From: Symsagittifera roscoffensis | Lineage: Eukaryota; Xenacoelomorpha; Acoela; Convolutidae | Reading direction: 5' to 3' | NCBI RefSeq assembly: GCF_963678635.1 | Contig: NC_087067.1 | Coordinates: 26,481,547 to 26,545,546, forward strand | Length of the DNA: 64,000 nucleotides | In this document: in pieces, positions 53,712 through 62,932 of the stretch | How positions within the stretch are numbered: the first letter of the stretch is position 1 | Layout of the letters: each line of letters begins with the position of its first letter | Position numbers and translations under genes: made by a program | The notes under the pieces: model-generated | What the model saw: only the letters and a program-made list of their open reading frames with translations | Databases searched by the model: none | What the model was told of the DNA's origin: nothing

Positions 53712-55701
53712 TTTTGTTTGGTAGACTTTGGTCTTTCTTCATGTATTGATAGAATGATTTATTTGGTTCTTTATATTTTTGAGGTTTGTTTTGATTGTCC
53801 TGTTGTTTTTGTCTACATTCAGAAATACTATGTCCGTATCGTCGGCAATAATTACACCATTTTTTGAAAGATGGTTTGCCTTTAAAGTTTGGGTGTTTTT
53901 CATAAATATTGAGTATTTCAGTGATTTTTTCAACGAGGTCTGTATCTGAATCCTGTATATTGTTGATATTTGTGGTATTTGTTTCAATTCGGTTAACATA
54001 TTGTAATTTCAGATTTTCTGTTTCTTCAAGTTTCATTGTGATTTCCGCTTGCTCTAGTTTGTCTACTAGTTTTCGAAAATCTAAATCGGGCTCTCGAATT
54101 GAGGAGGGATGGGATGCTCTCTTTTTTATTGCTACTTTCCTTAATTGAGGTGTTAAGGTCATCATTAAGATTTCTGTCATTTTTGTGTTTTTATAGTCGT
54201 GTGTATTTAATGAATATGCTTTTCGAACTAGTGTTTCGATACGTACTGCTAATTGTTTGATGGTTTCATTTGGTAATCTGCGAATTTCATTACATAAAAC
54301 TCTTTGTTGTTGTTTATTTCTTTCGGAGTCAAACATTTTTGAAAATTCTTGTGTAAATCTTTTCCAATTTGATTTTATTTCTTTAGGCAATACTGAAAAC
54401 CATTTTTGGGCTGCGCCGTCTAAGGTTGTCTGTATCAACGCTGTGCAGCGATGTATCCAATTTTGATGTAGTGGCGTATTAATTGGTTCAGGTCCTATAT
54501 TTAAAATTAAATTTGCTGTTACTGCATTTAAATAATCTTCTACAGAATTTTCAGGGTCTGTTCCTGTGAATACCATTAATGGTTTGTTTGATGTTTTTGA
54601 TGATCCACCCATAAGGTATGGATTCATTGTCATTTGTAATGATTCTGCGGCATTTGGCATTTGTGAAAAATTTGAAAGTTGATTTTTTGTTATTTCGTGT
54701 TGTTGAAGGTAATAAGGGAGTGGTATTTCATTTTGCATTTGTGTTGGTTGATACGGGTGTGTAATCATTGGGTTTTGCGGCTGAATTGGTTGAAAAGATT
54801 GTGTATTAATTGGGTTTTGCATTTGTATTGGTTGTTGATTTTGTGTATCTATTGGGTGTGGAGAAAAAATTCTATGATTTGTATATGGTTTCTGCACTCT
54901 TTGTCCACGATATTCTTGAGTGTATGGTGCAAATATATCTGGTTGTAAATAATCATCATCAGAGGATAGATAATCAGTTTGATGAGATGCTTGTTTTTTA
55001 TTTTTATTCTGTTGAAAGAATGGGTAATTTTCACTACAATCCTGTGGAGGATGTGAATTAGTTTGAAAATTTACTGAGTTGGTTGTTGTCATTGGATTAT
55101 CCCAATATTGAGATCTTATCTGATTATTATTATTTTTTTGTGGGGGATAGTTTGTTTTTGATGAATGTGTGTAATTATAATTGGGTTCCGCAAAAGTGTT
55201 TCTTTTGAATGTTCTGTGTGTTTTTGACGGTATTGTCATGGGTCTATATGTTTGATAATCTATTTGTGAATATTTTGGAGCAACCGAAGGTTTAACGGTT
55301 GATTTTAAGGTTACCTGTGCTAGTGAAGTGTTTGTATTTCTTGGTGTTGTTAAATTTGGACGTATCGGTGAAATACTTTGTTGTGTAGTTGTTGTTGTTT
55401 GGACGATTTCTTCATTTGTGAAGTGTGATGGTGTTTGAATATCTTGTTGAGTGAGGTTTCTAGTTCCATTAAGGTTTTCATTGTGTATGACGGTCGAATT
55501 TAAACTGTTATTTCGCGTATCGGGTAAAAATGTATTGTAGTTTAATGGTGTTGGATCAATGGATAATGGTATTACCCTTACATAATCTCTTACATAAGAT
55601 ATTGTACTTATTGCCTGACTTGAGATTGATTGTGGGATATTTATGAATGCATAATGAGACCATTCGGGGTCCCAAACGTAGTCTGATGATGGCGGTATCA
55701 T
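53347..55701 (-). CDS. gag: Gag polyprotein (capsid plus nucleocapsid)
   Basis: 784 codons from ATG 55701. Residues 1-370 are low-complexity (T/N/P/Q-rich, with QPIQMQNP-type repeats near 285-325). Residues about 375-560 match the retrotransposon Gag capsid pattern: LDGAAQKWFSVLPKEI at 428-442, W446 and FSKMF near 453-457. A CX2CX4HX4C knuckle uses Cys616, Cys619, His624 and Cys629. The C-terminus is Asn/Ser/Arg-rich and basic, suited to RNA binding. It ends at a stop after an A6 run, while the same Arg/Ser/Asn style continues in the +1 frame to 53175. Confidence 0.9.
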   Translation of the reverse strand: MIPPSSDYVWDPEWSHYAFINIPQSISSQAISTISYVRDYVRVIPLSIDPTPLNYNTFLPDTRNNSLNSTVIHNENLNGTRNLTQQDIQTPSHFTNEEIVQTTTTTQQSISPIRPNLTTPRNTNTSLAQVTLKSTVKPSVAPKYSQIDYQTYRPMTIPSKTHRTFKRNTFAEPNYNYTHSSKTNYPPQKNNNNQIRSQYWDNPMTTTNSVNFQTNSHPPQDCSENYPFFQQNKNKKQASHQTDYLSSDDDYLQPDIFAPYTQEYRGQRVQKPYTNHRIFSPHPIDTQNQQPIQMQNPINTQSFQPIQPQNPMITHPYQPTQMQNEIPLPYYLQQHEITKNQLSNFSQMPNAAESLQMTMNPYLMGGSSKTSNKPLMVFTGTDPENSVEDYLNAVTANLILNIGPEPINTPLHQNWIHRCTALIQTTLDGAAQKWFSVLPKEIKSNWKRFTQEFSKMFDSERNKQQQRVLCNEIRRLPNETIKQLAVRIETLVRKAYSLNTHDYKNTKMTEILMMTLTPQLRKVAIKKRASHPSSIREPDLDFRKLVDKLEQAEITMKLEETENLKLQYVNRIETNTTNINNIQDSDTDLVEKITEILNIYEKHPNFKGKPSFKKWCNYCRRYGHSISECRQKQQDNQNKPQKYKEPNKSFYQYMKKDQSLPNKNVYSNNSSGKPLPNNTNYTRTQSPYNSSYRGRSPERRNTQNSSQNHYNRPNSRNNYSRSNSNTTQFVSRSNSQSRNKYYPNNQSRNSSYNRNRNYSNNRNRSYSNDRNQNYPNNRSRKKLI

Positions 55702-56380
55702 CGTTTGAATTTTGGGGTCTGAAATTTTTTCTTGCTTGTGAAATTAAATCTATATTATGTGTGAAATAATCTATTATAAACCATGCCAAAATTTTTTGTA
55801 AGCCATGTTTTGTATGTTGTGAAACTTCATCTTTAGTGAAATTTTCTTTAATTATATGTAGAAAAGTTGAGAATAGTGTGATTTCATGTCGTACCTTTAT
55901 ATGTTTGGATGTCTCATTCGGTGAGATATGCGGGATTGGGTTTTCGTTTTCTAATATTGAAATATAACTATATAATATTGCAAAAACTTCATTAGTAAAA
56001 ATGGAGTTTGCTCTTTGTGAGTTATGATATTGTATGCTTTTTATATTTTCTGAGAATACTTTTGAAAATTCTAAATCAAGATCGTCTGTTTGAATTACAT
56101 ATTTGCGGTGATTCGGGTTTGGTGAGCTGAACTCTATGGTGTAGATTCCGTATTGTTGTGTTAAGTTACATATATCTTTCAGATAGTGATCAAAAATCGG
56201 TCTTTTTATTTTTACATCTGGGAACTCTGTTTTACATGGGCTAATTCCGGGTTCAAACAAATTTAGGAGAAAGTTCTTGCAAAGATCATGTTGTCCTCTA
56301 TTATCGGGTGCATCTACTAGGAAGGGGTAGATATCGTCATCGTCTGGACTATCTTCACTTGGAGTGTGTGTTTGGCTCAT
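55556..56380 (-). CDS. 274-aa pre-Gag protein, unknown
   Basis: Starts at ATG 56380 with an acidic tail-like opening (EDSPDDDDIYPF), then a globular part with many aromatic and Ile/Leu residues and a probable helical bundle (EITLFSTFLHIIKENF). The 3' end overlaps the start of Gag (55701) by about 145 bases in another frame. It could be an N-terminal Gag domain (matrix-like) joined by recoding, or an independent protein. It has no zinc finger, signal peptide or membrane span. Not recognised. Confidence 0.6.
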   Translation of the reverse strand: MSQTHTPSEDSPDDDDIYPFLVDAPDNRGQHDLCKNFLLNLFEPGISPCKTEFPDVKIKRPIFDHYLKDICNLTQQYGIYTIEFSSPNPNHRKYVIQTDDLDLEFSKVFSENIKSIQYHNSQRANSIFTNEVFAILYSYISILENENPIPHISPNETSKHIKVRHEITLFSTFLHIIKENFTKDEVSQHTKHGLQKILAWFIIDYFTHNIDLISQARKNFRPQNSNDDTAIIRLRLGPRMVSLCIHKYPTINLKSGNKYNILCKRLCKGNTIIH

Positions 56381-56822
56381 TTTTTCGTTTAATGACTGTT
56401 AATAGGTAATTATCGATGTGTCTAATTGGTTGATTCCAATTAAACAAGTGTACTGGTTTGTGTTTATATTGCTTTTTTATTCTTCTTTTTCCTCTTTTTG
56501 ATGAATTTGAAGTTGTTTCTGAGTCTGAAAAATATAATTGATCGTGAATGGGGCAATTTTTATCTATAGATTCTTTTAATTTATAAATATCGTCTAAATT
56601 GTTGGCTTCTGATTCTGAAAATGCGTTTCTATTTTTGGAAAATCTTTTTCGTGTTATTTGTCTTTGTTTGGTTATTATTTTCTTTTTTAGTGTTTGTCGT
56701 TTTGTTCTAATATATCAAACTGTTTGTGTATGAGGTGTGATTACAAGGTCGTATTTTTTGTTATCTATTTCACAGTTGTGTAAAACGATTGTTTGTTTGT
56801 TTCCTAGATTTTTAAATGACAT
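56355..56822 (-). pseudogene. Basic ORF upstream of gag with in-frame TGA
   Basis: ATG at 56822, an in-frame TGA at 56715-56717 after 35 codons, then open for about 119 codons to the stop at 56355-56357, overlapping the next ORF's ATG by 26 bases. The part after the TGA is strongly basic (KKKIITKQRQITRKRFSKNR), then acidic/serine-rich, then basic again. Coding-type composition continues through the TGA. Candidates are a small nucleic-acid-binding accessory protein or matrix-like domain; no relative is recognised. Confidence 0.5.
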
Positions 56823-56829
56823 AAGGTTT

Positions 56830-57752
56830 AGGATGACGGATGCAAAAAGTTGTTAGATGATTTCTATTTTCTTAAATTGTTAGTCCTTACGATTTTTTGG
56901 TTAGCTTAACCTGGGTCTATTTGTTCAGGGTTGGAGAGAAAAGTATATCGATTCCGAAGAATGATTTTTTACTTTCTCGTGGCTAGTATAAGCTAAGGTG
57001 TTAACTTACTTATTCTTACTTAGGGGTAGTGATTGTGTTCAAGGGTTGGAGAATAGTAAATCGATCCACAAGGTTCAGGTATAATTAGAACGCGAGTAGT
57101 TCGTTAGATACTATTTTAAACTTACTAAGTCTAAGATTTATCCTGGGTCTGGTAAGAGGAGGGTTCAAGTGAAGGATGAATAACCGAAGTTCTGCACTGT
57201 TTATCCTAATTTGAATGATTAGTTTTGTTCAAAAACTTCTATTAGTCTTGGGTTTTTTGAAAGGGTTGGATAGTGAATCGACGTTTGAGGTCGTTAGACA
57301 CTAGCTAATACGGTGGGGGAGAACAAAATTGTTCTTTTTGATCCAAGGATAGGCCTTGATGATCAAGTTTTAAATTTAATTAAATAGAAAATTAATTAAG
57401 ATCCAAGGATAAGCCTTGATGATCTGATTTTAAAATTAAGTGAATTTAAGTTTAAAATGGTTTAAATTTATTTTAAGAAAAAGATTTAGTGTTTTAATGA
57501 TTTTAGTGAGCTTATGATTGCTGTTATGTTTTAGGTAATGAAGCTGGGACAACTGATGATTTTATGATTACTAACAGTTTATTGTCATGCTACTAATTTT
57601 TGTTTTGATTTTCAATAAATATTTTTCAAACATGTTTTATATAATACTGCAGAATTTTAGGAAAACGATCTGAGATCTTTTTATCAATCGTTATTGTATA
57701 TTAATAATTCTGTTTAGCGCCTGAAATGATTATGAAGATTGACTTCAAGATT
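56830..57752 (-). promoter_or_regulatory. Untranslated leader with internal repeats
   Basis: GATCCAAGGATA(G/A)GCCTTGATGATC occurs at about 57339 and 57401. GGGTTGGA(GA/TA) followed by ATCGAT/ATCGAC words occurs near 56930, 57045 and 57260. Located where retroviral packaging, dimerisation or splice-donor signals would be expected. Function is inference from position. Confidence 0.4.
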
Positions 57753-57986
57753 TTATGTTTGTAAATGAAAATCTAAATTCATTGCTAATAAAATTCTAAA
57801 TATAAAAGTTTGTGTTGGCTTTTGCCGTACTATTATATAACTATTTGGTAAGTTTCTACTTTGTCGTATGTCGTCTCTGGTTCGAGGTCTTCTTCCAATT
57901 CCGGGTAGTTCTATTATCGTTCGGAATATTGGCTTTGATCTATTGAGTCGTAGAGACATTTCGATTAAATTATCGTCGTGTAACAT
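57753..57986 (-). CDS. Leader ORF directly after the primer site
   Basis: 77 codons from ATG 57986. The same frame is open back to the primer site, giving about 100 codons with the look of real protein (charged, helical, e.g. RLEFRQNIFKMLHDDNLIE), then a basic GIGRRPRTRDD stretch. No homologue is recognised. It might be a separate peptide, or a first exon spliced to one of the downstream ORFs. No clear donor was fixed. Confidence 0.4.
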   Translation of the reverse strand: MLHDDNLIEMSLRLNRSKPIFRTIIELPGIGRRPRTRDDIRQSRNLPNSYIIVRQKPTQTFIFRILLAMNLDFHLQT

Positions 57987-58053
57987 TTTAAAAATGTTTT
58001 GTCTAAATTCTAATCTATTTTTGGTTAATTCTAAGCTATTAAGGTCTTGTTCG

Positions 58054-58071
58054 AGACTTATGGTCGCACCA
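58054..58071 (-). promoter_or_regulatory. Primer binding site
   Basis: Two bases after the LTR the minus strand reads TGGTGCGACCATAAGTCT. Its complement ends in ...GGTCGCACCA, as a tRNA 3' end does, and continues into TTCGA, the T-loop signature. This supports tRNA priming of minus-strand DNA synthesis. The tRNA species was not identified. Confidence 0.75.
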
Positions 58072-58073
58072 GA

Positions 58074-58483
58074 TGAGTTATAACCGATGTGGTTAACTCA
58101 TAGAGTAATTTCGGATAGGGTACACCGTCTGCTCGTCACGCTATCTTATTTTCGGCCGGATAGATTCGTGCAACTTCTTAGTCTAATACCGATCCTAATC
58201 TTACTCTTATACTATCTAGTCTCAGGTTGTTTAACTAGTCTCTGCTAGGCTCAATAGATCTAGGGTATACTGGTTTATTGCGGCTGCTGAAGTTCTCTTG
58301 GAGAGGCAACTAATTTCTAAGTTAAATTCAAATCTCTCTGGTGCTGAAATTACAAGTAATTTCAGCACTTACAAATAAGTGGTTTGTTAGTTAGATGGAT
58401 CATGATTGGTTAATATTAAATACTTTACAGTGGTAAAATATCTAATTTATCCAATCATAAAATGTAGTTTAGATCAGGTTCCA
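58074..58483 (-). repeat. 5' LTR of the giant element
   Basis: On the minus strand it runs TGGAACCTGATC to GGTTATAACTCA. AATAAACC on the minus strand near 58276 could be a polyadenylation signal. A perfect 13+13-bp palindrome, GTGCTGAAATTAC / GTAATTTCAGCAC with a 2-bp spacer, lies at 58341-58368. The inner end forms a second inverted repeat (TGAGTTATAACC and GGTTAACTCA at 58074-58100). Confidence 0.95.
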
Positions 58484-59939
58484 GTTACTAGAAATTATCT
58501 AAAAAAGATTTTATTTTTTTTAATTATCGAAACTCTACATATGCCCTGACAGCTATAAAATACAGTTCACCGAAAATGAAGTTTTATTGACGCCAAAACT
58601 TGTCTCAACCCCTAAATAACACAAAAAAAATGAAACAACCTTCAAAACTTTTTTAAAATTGTTCGAAGTCTTTTCGGCCGGTTATATCCCTCTAAACAAT
58701 AAAAAAAGATTAAATTATTATAAAAATTTGGAATGATTTGAAATAAAATGCAGAGCTGATATAATGAGCTCAAAAATATGCTAGAAAAAGGCAAAAAGAG
58801 CAAATCAAACGACCATTGAAAACGCCTTTGGCATCCTTTTTATGAAAGTAACAAGCAGAAAATGGCAAGAATCAATTTGAGTTTGAGCTAATTAAAAAAG
58901 CTTCGTTTTGCTAAATCTCTTAATAATATTTTGCATTTCATAGTAATTATGATCCAATTTAGTTATATTTTTTTTCATCATTTAGGGGGTATCACGCAAA
59001 AGAACCAATGTTGTTCAAAACCAATAATTATAACAACCATCGGACAATTTTTACATAAATCACTTTCAAAAAATTAAAGGTTTCGGTTTTGAAACATTTT
59101 AAAACGTTTTTAATAAAAGTTAAAATTTTTTCTAAGTTTTAAGATTTTTTAATTAAGATTATAGGTTACGACTTTTTCTTATTTTTTCTAATTCGTTTTT
59201 TTTGTGGTATTTATTAATTATTTTCATTAAAAGTTGTGAAAAGGGAAAAAACTTTCAGCAAATTGTGAAAAATCTTCTGACATACGGCTATTTTTGTAGA
59301 ACGGTCAATCCGGAGGTGCAAAAAATGAACATAAAAAATATATATTCGTTTCATTTATTGAGTTTTTTATTGAGTTTGTTTGGCTTAAGCCAGGGGAGTA
59401 AGAAGAGAGATTACTTGAACCCTCTTCTCCCCTTAGCTCAAGATATCAAGGAAGCTTAGATGAACTGAATCACTTTCGTCCATAGTGGCTAGTTGATAAT
59501 AGCTTGAAGATAAAAAACAACTCGATCAAATTATTCCGTCACTTTTTTCGTTGCCGGAACTGGAAAAAGAAATCGAAACCTCGCTCGCAAAAACTACAAC
59601 AATTTTTAAATGATGTCAAAATGGATATCATTGTTGGTGACATTTTAACCTTTGAGTTTCCATTTAACTATGCTTACGTTTATTATTTAATGCCTGCCAA
59701 AAGCGCAACGTCTTTTGGAATAGCTGACGTTGGTCATTAATCTTTTTGAATGAAACCAATTCTGTTAACTTAAACAATTCTTAATTCAATCTTTTACTCT
59801 GTCTGTTATCTTACCGTAATTTTACCTCCATGTCTTTTAATCTAACCTTTGACAAAAGTCTACTATTTGATAGTAGAGATCTTAACCTATCACTTCTTAA
59901 ACTAGTCTTAGTTTAATTTAGCATTTACATCCTAACCCA
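58484..59939. other. Flank between the giant element and the second gypsy copy
   Basis: AT-rich with no supported gene. Frames at 59202-59459 and 59504-59740 have no motifs. The 5' LTR of the right-hand element may lie within about 59200-59940, but no second copy is in the window for comparison. Confidence 0.35.
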
Positions 59940-60091
59940 CAGTCTTAACATAATTTTTTAACATCGCGCAAACAAATGAGTCGAACCTACCAGTCCTAGA
60001 GTTTTTCTGGAACAGAGGATCAAGTGAAAATCAACATGATTGGGAAAAATGGTCAGACAATTTTCAAATAACAATTATTGCGAAAGATTCT

Positions 60092-60412
60092 GTGGATATT
60101 GAAGATGTCACCAACCCTCTGATAAGGCCCGAACTAACATATCCCATCGCGGAATTTTCCGATGATCAACCCCGTTTGGCCGAAAAAGATGAACGTCACC
60201 GATTAACACTTCCAGCCTACAATGAAGAGGTGAGAAGGAGAAAAGCAGAAGACAACGCGAAATTTATTGGACTTCAAATCGGCGATATTGACAAGAATTT
60301 AAAATCCCAACTATACCTGGCACTTGGAAGAGAAGGACAGAATTGTTTTTCACATAAAAACCCTGGAAAAGAATACTGGATAATAAATTCGCAGAATTTT
60401 GGGAGCTACTAA
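60092..60412 (+). pseudogene. Gag N-terminal part of second gypsy
   Basis: 106 codons. The central stretch FIGLQIGDIDKNLKSQLYLA with a later FW-type block resembles a Gag capsid region. The frame breaks at 60410, and related sequence continues in other phases to about 60960. There CFSCGHGQ (near 60952) looks like half of a zinc knuckle. Confidence 0.55.
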
Positions 60413-61010
60413 AAACTCTATTCACGGTAACTATAAACCTAACCTACGAGAGATATAAATTTTTCGACCGAAGACAGAGAGATCATGATTCACTAGAAAA
60501 GTTCCACGAAACATTATCGAAGTTGGCAAAAAATGCAAAATCGGCCAACTCGAGGCAGAACTAGTTAGAGATATTTTTATCACAAATATGCGAAATGTTG
60601 AGATTCAAAAGAAACTATGCATCGAGTATTTGACACCAGAAAACGTGTTAGCATATTTACTCGTTCATAAGAAAGGCACTAGGATACATCAACAGTACCT
60701 AAAACTTCCCGTGTAGAATACTGTACAAAAATCGAAAAATGAAAAAAACGAACCAACTTTAAATATTGTAGAAAGTAATAAAACAGAAATTGTGGCCAAT
60801 AGTTCAAGAAAGGACACCTCACCGCATGCCCTGCTAGAGACAGAAACTGTAACACGTTTGGACGCCAAATCAAACACCTCCCAAACAAGAAAACTACAGG
60901 GCTAGCCCGCAGAATAATCCCAAGTTCGAAGTCAACCTGGAAGACTTTCTTGTTTTAGCTGTGGACATGGACAACCAAGTAAACGTGGTGGAAGACAAGA
61001 TCGAGGCGGA

Positions 61011-61283
61011 GTGAGAACCGTCTTCAACCAGGAGGCTCTAGAACCAGAAAAAAAAGTGATGGTATTTTTGGGGAATTTCAATCCTTACTCCACCGAAATC
61101 CAAATCGTCTCAGCAAGTCCAGTTTCATTTATGAAGAAAGTCCTACTCCATGGACTGAAAACAAGATACAGATTCCTAAAGATAGAAGCAGTGGACGAAT
61201 TCACGAAAAAAGCATATCAGGGCTTCGGAAAAACAATAAACATCATGGGAAAAGTCGTAGTGAGGATTCGATCAAAAGGATGA
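61011..61283 (+). pseudogene. Gag-Pro region remnant of second gypsy
   Basis: 90 codons between gag and RT, ending ...GKVVVRIRSKG. It occupies the protease position, but no D(S/T)G motif is seen in any phase, so it is either a diverged protease or a decayed one. Confidence 0.35.
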
Positions 61284-61284
61284 G

Positions 61285-61887
61285 ATGCCAAAGACCAGCA
61301 TCTTTTTATCACCGAAGGGGCGGAAAGGAATACAGAAGCAGCCACCATCCACTGTGCTAGATGTACGGAAGACCCCGAGTACATCCCCCATGGGGATAGA
61401 TGTTAATCAAATAAAATTCGAATCAGACCGACAACCTGACCAGGACTTAGACACACCACTCCAACGTGAAATCAAATTGCATATATCAGGCCAATTTTCC
61501 GACCCTATATATAGAACAGGTAGATCAAAAAACTTCATCGTTAACATCTATTTTAACAAACCTATAAAGCCGAAACAAATAAAAGGAAAACGTTTACCTA
61601 TCCATCTACTTCCTAATGTGAAATTATGTATCGATCAACTAATTAAAGATGGTCACAATAAAAAATTGTCCAGATGTTTGGAAAATTGTTTTATCTCCCC
61701 TATCGTTATCACAGCTAAAAGGGATGGATCAATTAAACTGGCTTTAAATTCAAAACTACTGAACAATCAGATATTTCGTAACAGATATCAAAAGCCCAAT
61801 CTATTTGAATTAATTGGCAACGTCGCAGTAACAATTAGCGGACATGACGAAAACAAAATCTGGTTCTCATCTATTGATTTAAAATAA
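61285..61887 (+). pseudogene. RT N-terminal part of second gypsy
   Basis: 200 codons. CFISPIVITAKRDGSIKLAL gives RT block 1, followed by NSKLLNNQ. FSSIDLK marks the approach to the first catalytic Asp (IDLK), with a stop (TAA 61885-61887) directly after. The start at 61285 is only where the open frame begins. Confidence 0.75.
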
Positions 61888-61919
61888 GCATAAAGTCAGA
61901 TACCATTATCCAAAAAGCA

Positions 61920-62278
61920 AGTAACCAATGCAATTTTCAGTAAAGAGGGGGAGATGGCTCATATCGTTTTAAAACTAGATTTTACGGACTAGGCAATGTG
62001 CCTAATAAATTTCAACGGATCATGGACCGTATAGCAAAAAAACTACCTAATACACAATTTATCTAGACAATATCTTGATTGCAACCGTGAGCAGCGTAGT
62101 AGAACATCGTAAATTAGTTATTAATGTTTTAAAAACGTTGAATGACAAAAAATTAGGCATAAGATGGGAAAATTCTACGTTTTTGACGCACAACATAGAA
62201 GGGCTAGGATTCAAAACCGACGCGAAAGGAACGACCCCACAATTACACAAATCAGACGCTATCAGAAATTTGATATAA
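61920..62278 (+). pseudogene. RT palm/thumb part with YLDN
   Basis: FKTRFYGLGNVPNKFQ-like sequence (about 61965-62020) and a catalytic box YLDN at 62060-62071, where the second Asp codon is AAT. LGFKTDAKG (about 62210) corresponds to the FLG.. thumb block. Several stops and shifts. RT activity would be lost even if frames were intact. Confidence 0.75.
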
Positions 62279-62393
62279 CCATGTTGTATTAAAGACATAA
62301 CAGCGCTTATGGGATCAATTAACCAATTTAGCATCACTATCAGCATCGTTTAGAGAGCTAATGCAGAAGAATTAACATTTTAATTGGTCCGCG

Positions 62394-62639
62394 GTGCATG
62401 TTGAGGCGTTCGAAAAAATCAAGAAAGAAATTTGCAATACAGTGACAAACCACAAATTCGATGTAAAGTTTAATACAAGAGTTAAGTGCGATGCATCTTA
62501 TTTAGGACTGTGCGCATTCGTCGAGCAATATCATGAGGGAACTTGGAAGACTGTAGCGTTTGCGAGTAGAGTTCTTAATATAGCGGAACTAAAATACAGC
62601 ACGATTGAACTTGAATTGTTGGGCTTAGTTCGGGCTTAG
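62394..62639 (+). pseudogene. RNase H of second gypsy
   Basis: 81 codons. CDASYLGLCAFVEQ with Asp33 and YSTIELELLGLVRA match the first two acidic blocks of gypsy RNase H. FLLGKQFSILTDRP-like words follow near 62655-62700, where the third Asp is in a broken frame. Confidence 0.75.
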
Positions 62640-62932
62640 TTTGATCATTTTAAGAACTTTTTGTTGGGCAAACAGTTCTCTATTTTAACCGACCGACCAC
62701 GAAGCCTTAATTGGAGCGTTAAAAGATGATACATACACAAAAACGGCTCAATCTATGGCAACTGGTGGCTCTGAAAAGTCTGGCATGGCAACTGGTGGCG
62801 TAAAATCTATCAAGAAATACAAGTACACGGAGAAAACTGCATCGAGTGTGTGGAAGCAGGTAAAAATTTGAATCCTCTGGCAAAACACGATAAACTCGAA
62901 AAATACCAACGGTCGTTGAACCAAATCAAGAA

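Larger units (their letters stand above)
39730..58483 (-). mobile_element. Giant Ty3/gypsy LTR retrotransposon, 18.75 kb, env-like region
   Basis: Bounded by two 410-bp direct repeats (39730-40139, 58074-58483) with TG...CA ends. Host GTTA is duplicated at 39726-39729 and 58484-58487. Coding order on the minus strand is leader ORF, two pre-gag ORFs, Gag, protease, RT-RNase H, integrase, then 6.5 kb of membrane, secreted and unknown ORFs. This order (RT before integrase), YLDD RT and GPY/F integrase tail place it in Ty3/gypsy (Metaviridae). Typical gypsy elements are 5-9 kb, so this is about twice normal length. Coding frames are broken at many points, though the LTRs differ by one base. The coding strand is A/C-rich and G-poor throughout 41.7-56.8 kb. 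Confidence 0.95.
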
